This document shows, piece by piece, positions 56,790 through 64,000 of a stretch of DNA of 64,000 nucleotides (position 1 is its first letter; every line of letters begins with the position of its first letter). Both the position numbers and the translations under genes were made by a program. The stretch comes from Massospora cicadina (lineage: Eukaryota; Entomophthoromycota; Entomophthoromycetes; Entomophthorales; Entomophthoraceae). The notes below the pieces were generated by a model. It made no database searches and was not told where the DNA came from. It worked only from the letters and a program-made list of their open reading frames with translations. The DNA lies in the NCBI GenBank assembly GCA_022478985.1, contig JAKSZP010013636.1, positions 1-64,000 of the forward strand, given 5' to 3'.

Positions 56790-57081
56790 GCAGGAAGGGG
56801 GAGGCATAAGTTGGGCGTACCATCTGTCACACTACTTTTCTTTTGAGGAGGGGTGCTGCAGAATCAGGTCTTAGAGACAAGGGTGGGTCAATCCTTATTG
56901 GATGGGCTTTGGCCCACCTATCTATAATAATCACTGCATTTTTCTAGGTTGGCCTGAAACCTAAATAGTGGCCAGTAGCTTATGTGGGCTCACACTGGTT
57001 TAGCAAAAGGTGAGAGCACTCATGTACCAAATTGATGGACTGACCTAGGAGGCTGCAATGATTTCCATACAAAAAGGGCCC
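56790..57081. other. Unassigned segment before Gypsy-E
   Basis: No open frame or repeat end was recognised. GGCCC at 57,077-57,081 would be the left target duplication of Gypsy-E, but the right one is missing. Confidence 0.4.
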
Positions 57082-57640
57082 TGTCATGATTCCAATATAA
57101 CTGAATGATAATCATGGGACCACTAGGGCAGATTGGGAAGAATCTGCCAAAAATGATATCATTTACGATTATTCAAGTGCCTTGAGATGAGGCGATATTG
57201 GGATATAACAGGTTTATTATTGGATAGCCTCTAAATAAGGTGATAAGGCAATGCTGACATTTGATGAATACAAATTAAATTGGCTACAGTTAGGGCGATA
57301 GAGAATTAAAGAATAACAAGCTGAAACGAGGATAATTGGCAGAACAGAATAGTCCAAGCTATGAAAGTGTTCTTTTCTGAAGCTTCTGTGTATAAGTGAG
57401 ATGGGCGATTAAAAAAGGTTATTGGTAATAGGATAGAGTGGGTGAAACAGTGAGAATCTTCTGGTTATTAAATTAAATAAAATATTGTAGTGGGAGCAAG
57501 TTCCCCATATATATTAAATTAAGTTTATTCTGTTGTTACCAAGGGCCACGATCATCATATTGTTGGTCCTATTGCTCAGTGGGCAAAAACCTGTGAAAAA
57601 CCCTTTCAGCGTATCTCAATGATTCCTCCAAATTAAAACA
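57082..57640 (+). repeat. Gypsy-E 5' LTR
   Basis: The 559-bp unit runs from TGTCATGATTCC to AAATTAAAACA and is followed after one base by the shared primer-binding site. Its opening resembles the Gypsy-D LTR start (TGTCAAGATT). No second copy is present in the window. Confidence 0.75.
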
Positions 57641-57641
57641 G

Positions 57642-57661
57642 TGGTGCTCACTACAGGGGGC
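57642..57661 (+). promoter_or_regulatory. Gypsy-E primer-binding site
   Basis: TGGTGCTCACTACAGGGGGC, identical over 20 bases to the Gypsy-C site, although the two elements belong to different lineages. Confidence 0.82.
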
Positions 57662-57699
57662 CCATTGATCAGTTATAAAATAATAAAAACTCAGTTGCC

Positions 57700-58870
57700 T
57701 GCTATGTCATTCCAGTTTCTTTGATAAGGAATCTGCATAACATGCTGGGCCCGTTGCATATGAGGAATTGAAACCTGCATTGGACACTGTGCTCAAAAGA
57801 CAAGATGAGCTGCTCCAGGAAGTTTGCAGTGATAAGCTGCCGCCATTTGATTGTGAAGGAAATATTCATGGGTTCTTTGGATGATTTGAGTTTGCAACTG
57901 AAGGAACCTCAGACTGGTGAAGGGCGAAACTGTTGATCTCAACCTTGGATGTCAGAAGTGCTGATAAAGTCATTTGTTACCTTCCATATAGTTCCGTTAC
58001 ATATTAAGAAGTTAAGGAGACGGTGTTACAGTTGTTCAGCAGAACTGCAAAGATGTCACAGTAGAAGCTTAGTTCTTGACCATTGGGTTTCAGCGAAATG
58101 AGACCCTCACTGCATTCGCTGAGCATTTTATGGCGGAAGCCCATGTGTTGATTAGGGCAGGGCTTTTATCTGAAGCTGATGTGTGCATTGCTGTCATCTG
58201 CGGTGAAGCCATACCCTGAGCTTTTCAACGTCATGGCCCCATTGTTGGAGCCCAATGTATCTCTTCTTAAACTTGTTCAGTATTTACGTTGCTTAGCTGT
58301 AACTTTTTCTCCACCCAACATTAAATAGATTCACACTGTCGCCATGGCCAACCCTAACCATGGGGGGAAGCGACCAGTCAATGCAGATTCTGCCAGGCTA
58401 CTCACCGCAGTCCAACATCTGTCCCATAACTGCTGAGTGACAACTGACCAACTAACGCTTCAGCCCTAACTACGCTGATTGACAGCAGGCATTCTACTAA
58501 TGTAAGTCTGGTTACACCAATCATCTTTGGAATACCCTTCTGAGTGGGCCAGCTTATATTAAGCACAGACGTAGGACCTATGGAGTAAGTTGTTTTAATT
58601 GTGGTCGCACTGGGCACATGGGACGATGATGCCCCAATTGATGAATCCTTACATACAACAGGATCAAACTTATCAGGGAAAAGTCAGAGTGGAGTAGAGA
58701 CGGGACTCTCTACTTCTGCTATCTCATATTCATACATCCCACCTGAATCTACTGTGTTGATTGCAGCAGAAGTCTCCCAATATGACGATACCTTCCTCTA
58801 CCAACAGCCAGTTAGGGGGAGTAAATGTGCTGCCTCGAACACAAGTCAAAGAAAATGGCGGACATAAGGT
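57700..58870 (+). pseudogene. Gypsy-E gag remnant
   Basis: Gag is badly eroded, but pieces align with Gypsy-D: LPPFDCEGNIHGFF (about 57,838-57,880) corresponds to LPPFNYNGNIHGFF. The knuckle CFNCGRTGHMGR, stop, C lies at 58,591-58,632; the stop is TGA directly after a CGA, and the C-X2-C-X4-H spacing is otherwise kept. No open frame of more than 90 codons remains. Confidence 0.65.
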
Positions 58871-59053
58871 TTCTATAGCAGCCAAAGCCTTACACTTGTC
58901 AAATGTTTGACCAAAGTCTGTAAGACCAGCTAGAACCGTTTGCAGATGCGTTGTCTCTAAGAGGAGTAGAGGTCACCCTTCCAGTGGACGTTATTATCAC
59001 AGAGTACCCTACCGTCAGCGTGGGTATTAAGTTTCCTGGGAAAACATGAACTG

Positions 59054-59671
59054 ATGAATGTACACGTAGTAAATAGCCAGCATTCTTCTTACTCAGAGTG
59101 CACTTACTGTGACATTGTGATAGCCAAAACCCGAGTAAGAGCCATAATTGATATGGGCGCTCCTGTTGACATTGTCTCCACTAAGTTAGTGGTGAAGTTA
59201 TCTTTAAAACCTGACATAGACCACCAGATGGTGTATGGGACTGCTGGAGCGGAAACCACGCTCTCTGAAGGAGCATATAGCACGCTTCTCTTGCAGTTTA
59301 AAACCATTGTTGTGGTGGCACCAGCGTTAGTATTATCAAATAGCAACTACAATCTGTTGATTGGGACTGCTTTTATGCGACACTATGGGGCTATTGTTGA
59401 CATTATGGAAGAGACCCTCGCTATTTTGGGACAGCGGATCCCAATTTATTTTACCTCCAGCGGAGTGCCAAAGGGCTCAGTGCATATGGGACAAATCAAT
59501 TTTGCCTACAGCAATGGGGTGATTCCAGTGTGCTATCATCGATTAAAAGGGAAAACTTGGGCCCTTCCCCATCAGATATATGAATATCAAAGGCTACTGC
59601 TTAGAGCAGCTGGAGCTATATCCATTCCCTCTGGACATCAAGTAATAGTAGACACTGAGTTAGAGGTGTAA
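59054..59671 (+). pseudogene. Gypsy-E aspartic protease
   Basis: This is one open piece of 205 codons covering the whole retropepsin and linker. The active site reads IIDMGAPVDIVSTKL, with DMGA at 59,150-59,161: the family Thr is Met (ACG to ATG). SNSNYNLLIGTAFM (about 59,336-59,377) is the C-terminal motif. The frame ends in TAA after TELEV. The long open length suggests little indel damage, but loss of the active-site Thr should abolish activity. Confidence 0.85.
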
Positions 59672-60926
59672 GTGCCAGCTGGGCTCTATGGGGAGATCAT
59701 TGGGCCTTATCAGCAATTGCAGCTTGAGCCCCACGTGGCTCCAGGCATCATACTCCCAGGCCATGGAGAGATCAAGATATTGATAGCAAATCTTCAGAAC
59801 AGACCAATTTGAATCCGCTGGCATCAGATTTTAGCATATTTACATCTTAACACGGTTGAGGAGATCAACCAGGCTCATGAGTTTGGTTCTCTGGATGAAT
59901 TTGGTCTGCCCATTGAGTCGCCTCCCAGTGTAATGGTGGTTGTACCGCGGGAGAATTTAATGGAATTATCAGAAGACCAAGAGGAGCGGGCGGAAGCTTT
60001 ATTTCAAAGCATATAAAGAGATTTTTGCAATTGACAATCATGATTTGGGATGCACTTGGGGGGTTGTTCATCAACTGGACACTGGGGATCATCCACATCA
60101 GGTCTCAGACAATCACCAATCAAGGGCAGCTGAAGAAGTTGTCACTGAAGAGATTGAAAAGCTGTTAGAGAAGGAAATGCTCAAAACATCTAAGAGTCCG
60201 TGGGCTTCGCCTGTCCTAATTGTTAAAAAGAAGGATGGCACTAACCGCATAGTAATCAACTACTGGAAGCTCAATAGTGTCACCAAAAAGACTCATACCC
60301 TCTGCCGTGGATTGATGATGCACTGTATTGGTTAGTGGAGCTCGCTACTTCTTAGCAATGGATTTGATATCCGGTTATTGGCAAATTATGTTGCCCACAG
60401 AAGAACGAGAAAAATGTGCCATAATCACATCTAAAGGGCTTTTTCAACCAACTCGGATGCCACAAGGGCTATGTAATGCCCCAGCTACGTTCCAACAAGC
60501 AATGGACACCATTCTGGGCGATCTGAAGCTGTCATATGTGCTAGTGTACCTTGATGATATTAAATTCTTCTCTCTCACGTTCACTGAACACCTTACCCAT
60601 TTGGAAGAGGTATTTCACTGACTGGCTGAGGCCAATATCAAGATCAAGCCCTGGAAATGCCACTTCTTCAAGGATCAGCTGGAGTACCTCGGTTTTGTGG
60701 TGGATGTGACTGGGCTAAGACCCCGACCTGCCAAGGTGGAGGCTTTCTGGAAGATGAATAAGCCAGTTACTAAGCAGGACATTCAGGTGTTTTTGAGGAT
60801 GGTGGGTTATAACTGATAATTCATATCCAATTTCAGTTGCATTGGAGGTCCGCTGTTTGAGCTACTAAAGAAGGATGCCATGTTTGAATGGAAGAACGGC
60901 GCCAATGTGCCTTTGATAAACTTTGA
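59672..60926 (+). pseudogene. Gypsy-E reverse transcriptase
   Basis: The linker (59,672-60,044) is interrupted by stops. The RT shows SRAAEEVVTEEIEKLL, ASPVLIVKKKDGTNRIVI, FLAMDLISGYWQIML, RMPQGLCNAPATFQQAMD and the catalytic YLDD at 60,547-60,558, which is intact. A frameshift near 60,330 and stops at about 60,620, 60,816 and 60,820 (the last two in YYQRFI) follow. It is very similar to the Gypsy-D domain. Confidence 0.88.
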
Positions 60927-61335
60927 ATGGCGCTAATTAGTGCGCCCGTGTTGTGCTACCCTAATTTTGATAAGGAATTTATAGTGAAGATGGATGCATC
61001 ACTTTCTTCTGTTAGGGCGGTCCTGTCTCAGAAGGACGATGAAGGGGGGGAGCACCCCGTGGTGTACTGCAGTCGTAGCATGAATTGCCATGAACGAAAT
61101 TACACCACAATCAAGCAGAGTGCTTAGCGGTGATTTATATGTATAAACTTTTTGAGTCTACTTGCACGGAGTATAGTTATAGGTTGTAACAGATCATGCA
61201 TCATTGCACTGATTGCAGAACTTGAAAGAGACTGAGGGGCGGCTGGCCCAATGGGCTCTTAAGCTGCAAGCCTATAACTTCAAAATTCTTTATTGACCAG
61301 GAGCAAAACACCAAAATACCAATTGCTTATCAAGA
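60927..61335 (+). pseudogene. Gypsy-E RNase H
   Basis: The open piece at 60,927-61,127 reads VKMDASLSSVRAVLSQKDDE and EHPVVYCSRSMN, including the first catalytic Asp. A frameshift near 61,110 moves ECLAVIYMYK, and VTDHASLH follows near 61,187. GAKHQNTNCLSRLPTIAV closes the domain. The catalytic residues that can be read are present, but the domain is split. Confidence 0.82.
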
Positions 61336-62600
61336 TTGCCAACAATTGCAGTTACAGCAAATTTAAGTGACATAATGTTTAACAAAATGCTCAGCGGAAA
61401 GTATGACAAAGAACCGCCCCAAGTGATTAAAGCATTGAATGAAATGCGAACAAATACCTTTCAACGGAATGGGGAATTGTATAAGCAGATCAAACTCTAC
61501 AGTGAATTTTCCACAACCCTCAGCATGGCCGGGAATTATTATGAGCGCCATAAGGCAGTCAGATATGGTGGGGTATGCAAGGCAATGGAGTTGTTGTGCC
61601 CTCAGTACTATATGGAAAGCATGAACTTCAATGTGCTCAAAACCATTTCCTGTTGCCATCAGTGTCAAGTGAAGAAGCCATTCCACCGTAAGACTTTGTA
61701 TCGGGTAGTGAAACACATTTTGCTTGGCATACAGTTTCCCTTGATGTCGTTGGTCACTTTCCAACATGAGCTAACTGGTGTAAGTACATTCTGGTGGCTA
61801 TCAACCACATGACTTGGTAAGACAAGGCGAGGTGATACAGGATTTAGGGGCGGTTACAGTGGCCAGGTTTGTAATGGAATGTATTGTTCAGCGCCACGGC
61901 TGCCCTCAGTTCATTCTCACTGATAATGAAACCAACTTTACCTCGCACATCCTCCCCAAACTGAACGAGCTTATGGGTATCCACGGAGTTCTGTTGACCC
62001 CATACCACCCTGAGTCTAATGGAATGGTCGAATGGGTGAATGGAACTTTGGTGAACAAACTACAAAAATTAGTAACGGATTAACCTTCTGATCTGAGTTC
62101 TCTTCTTCCCAATGCCATGTTTGCCTATAACATTAGTTACATTTCGCCACAGGGAAGAGTCCCTTATAATTACTATACTGCTGAAACCCAGCCCTTCCAG
62201 CGTTACTTTATTTTTGTGTAGAAGACACCACTGGAATGGAACCCCACCACTATTTGACTAACCTTGCAAACATTATGATCAAACTGTAAACCAAAGCATA
62301 TTCTTTCAGCTTAACCAATAAGATCAGGAATCAGGCCGCTAATCAGGTATGTTGTAGTGAGCTGGTGGCGTTCAAGGAAGGCGATATAGTTCTCTTCCAT
62401 GACCAACATGGATTCAGGCGGAAACACAAGCTGGCCAAAATTTGATTGGTCTGTTCAAATTTATAGAAGAAACTGGGGTCAACATATATACCATTAAGGA
62501 TCCCGCAATTGGTCAGATCATTTACTGAGTACATGAAAAGTTTCTCCAACCATACTGTCAGGCCACCAGGGAGGAAACATTGGCGGCATGATCATCTGAA
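61336..62600 (+). pseudogene. Gypsy-E integrase
   Basis: The open piece 61,336-61,812 covers the zinc-binding region, with the usual HxnH part altered (YERHKAVRYGGVCKAMELL) and CCHQCQVKKPFHRK kept. A frameshift lies in the first catalytic block (SLDVVGH). The second piece (61,814-62,083) has FILTDNETNFTSH (second Asp; the following Gly is Glu) and NGMVEWVNGTL (Glu kept, Arg to Trp). A degenerate C-terminal domain runs to about 62,560. No chromodomain is visible. Confidence 0.85.
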
Positions 62601-62629
62601 GGCAGGGCTTCAAAGCTTGCATCCTTGGA

Positions 62630-63031
62630 TGAGACTTTCTCCATTAGAGTAGTTTAGAATAAAGTAAATTTAAACTAAAGAATATGATCTGCTGAGAAGT
62701 ATTTTATTTAGAATAATCTTGTACTATTTATAGTTCTTCAAAATATAAGATAGGAATAGGGATATTTAAGGGTAGTGTCATGGGACCTGTAGGAAAGTCC
62801 TGATACTAGGATATGTGGGAATAGATAAAGAGTGGATAGAGATTAAATAAATAGAAATGTACATTTTCCCCAAATTCAGCATAATTTGGGCAAAGCCCCA
62901 AATTCAGTATTCTGGTTCAAATAAACTCCATTCTCAAGTTTATTTGGCCATCTGCAAAAATGCCCTTTGTATGATTAAATCAATTATCCCCCTGGACAAG
63001 GCTTTCAACTAATCCAGGGAGAATCCCAACA
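62630..63031 (-). repeat. 3' LTR of element F
   Basis: On the minus strand the LTR starts TGTTGGGATTCTCCCT at 63,031 and a polypurine tract precedes it. TATA-type CTATAAATAG is at 62,724-62,733 (minus strand). The end at 62,630 (TGAGAC on the plus strand) is a guess. It resembles the solo LTR at 44,828 at its start and TATA region. Its insertion would explain why Gypsy-E has no 3' LTR here. Confidence 0.55.
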
Positions 63032-63050
63032 ACGCCCTCCCCAAGCCTTG
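63032..63050 (-). promoter_or_regulatory. Element F polypurine tract
   Basis: Minus-strand GGCTTGGGGAGGGCGT abuts the LTR start. Confidence 0.6.
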
Positions 63051-63540
63051 TCCTATGGGAGCAAATTGGGACCAGAGGGTTAAGATAGATAGAGGACTCA
63101 AGTTTGGTGGTGTATGGAGCCTCATGCCTGATTTCCAACTTGGAGGCCTTCAACTCCGCTTCCATCTGTGCTATCTGTTAACATATCTCCTGCACCATCC
63201 TGGCCAGGTGGGCTTCAGCCTCTTCAAACTTCCAGTTCATTTTGTTTGCCATTCAAACCTGGCATCAAGTTATCACCTTATCTGTCAGCGGATCCAGGAA
63301 AAACTTGGAGAAAAGGTTGTTGACAGTGGGTAGTGTGGGAGAGCGACCCCACGAGCTTGGAAGGTGACCAGGCGATGGTAGGGTGTGGCCCTCTGCAGGT
63401 TCTGATAGGGAGGCCTCTTTGAGCGACGCTGAGTCACCATCTTGGGATTAGGGCGAGCAAGTCCCACTTGCAGCTGAAAGTGAACCGTGCGACAAGGTTT
63501 AAGAAGGAAATGCAAAGTGGGCCAGAAGGTTGGCATTAGT
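63051..63540 (-). pseudogene. Element F internal coding end (coiled-coil)
   Basis: On the minus strand, pieces 63,285-63,536 and 62,980-63,165, with a linking frame, give a helical segment rich in Glu, Lys and Ala (FEEAEAHLARMVQEI; MEAELKASKLEIRHEA, about 63,110-63,250). It looks like the coiled-coil end of a gag-type protein next to the 3' LTR. If so, element F would have gag at its 3' end or lack pol. I recognise no enzyme motif. Confidence 0.4.
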
Positions 63541-63549
63541 AGTGGAGGT

Positions 63550-64000
63550 GATGTTGGCCAGTTTCTTGGGCTTCACATCTTTGGGACTCTCATCTTTGTT
63601 GGGATTGGCGCTATCCCAATCGGAGAGTCAAACTGGGTAATCTAAAGTAGATATTATATTCGGCCCAATCTTGGGAGGGGCGCCATCAAAATTGGGAAGT
63701 GGTAGCATTGCCAGAAAGGAGCCAGTGAGCTTCACTTTTACTTGACTCTCATCTTCATTGAGATCGATGCTATCCCAATTGGAGAGTCAAACTGGGAATT
63801 CTAGATTTTTAATTTTAGTAGTTTGAAGCCCAATCTCAAGAAGGGCGCCATCAAAGTCAGAAGTGATAGGATTGTCAGAAAGGAGTTATCAAGCTTCATT
63901 TTTTCAGGACTCATTTTTTGTAGGGATCAGCACTATCCCCATCTGAGAGCTGAACCAGGTAATCTTGTTTTTTTATTTTAGTAATATCTGGTCCAATTTT
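63550..64000 (-). repeat. Tandem repeat of about 160 bp, running off the window
   Basis: The motif CTATCCC followed by GAGAGTCAAACTGGG or a close variant recurs at about 63,611, 63,770 and 63,933, spacing 159 and 163 bases. Neighbouring words (GGGCGCCATCAAA; CAGAAAGGAG) also repeat in phase. The array lies inside the internal region of element F and could encode about 53-residue protein repeats, though stops are frequent. The third unit is cut by the window end. Confidence 0.75.

Noticed and set aside
62630..63031. This LTR as the missing 3' LTR of Gypsy-E
   Set aside because: Its ends (TGTTGGG on the minus strand) and orientation do not match the Gypsy-E 5' LTR (TGTCATGATT), and its polypurine tract lies on the other side.
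1..64000. CRISPR array or bacterial defence system
   Set aside because: No regularly spaced short repeats and no bacterial genes; the content is eukaryotic retrotransposons.

Overview
The window reads as a repeat-rich, non-coding part of a eukaryotic nuclear genome. I found no intact host gene, rRNA or bacterial-style operon. Nearly everything recognisable is a decayed retrotransposon: Ty3/gypsy LTR elements and two families of non-LTR (LINE) elements carrying an endonuclease, a reverse transcriptase and a Cys-His finger. Some are nested inside others. A large fungal-type genome is my best guess, because chromodomain gypsy elements occur together with L1/Tx1-like LINEs, but the sequence alone does not fix the organism. 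Many in-frame stops and catalytic losses look like CpG decay (Arg CGA to TGA, Thr ACG to ATG, Arg CGG to TGG), which suggests cytosine methylation or a RIP-like process.

Layout. 1-2,470: homopolymer-swollen sequence, then the integrase and chromodomain end of a chromovirus (Gypsy-A) and an LTR-like tail. 3,175-4,408: integrase fragment of Gypsy-B, interrupted by a full-length minus-strand LINE (LINE-A1, 4,423-9,704) with a perfect 14-bp target duplication. 9,851 to about 15,129: a second copy (LINE-A2) on the plus strand, head to head with A1, giving an inverted repeat of about 10.7 kb. 15,150-16,588 and 24,162-30,727: one minus-strand LINE of another family (LINE-B1), split by Gypsy-C (16,589-24,161; both LTRs, PBS, PPT, 5-bp target duplication). 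30,730-34,800: two poorly understood segments. 34,810-43,905: second LINE-B copy (B2) with a 1.07-kb insert. 43,906-48,900: AT-rich sequence holding a solo LTR with a tRNA-like insert, a 251-bp SINE-like insertion with a perfect 17-bp target duplication, and an LTR with a PPT. 48,908-55,033: Gypsy-D, complete with both LTRs. 55,039-57,081: unassigned, with a PPT/LTR junction and a hairpin. 57,082-62,629: Gypsy-E with its 5' LTR only. 62,630-64,000: 3' LTR and internal end of a minus-strand element (F), with a tandem repeat of about 160 bp running off the window.

How the parts relate. Gypsy-C, -D and -E share an unusually long primer-binding site. Gypsy-B and -C are one lineage, and -D and -E another. 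The 3' tail of the SINE-like insertion resembles the LINE-A tail, which is what a SINE/LINE partnership would look like. None of the elements appears able to move now. The LINE-A reverse transcriptases still carry FADD and the Gypsy-C and -E ones YLDD, but every reading frame is broken.
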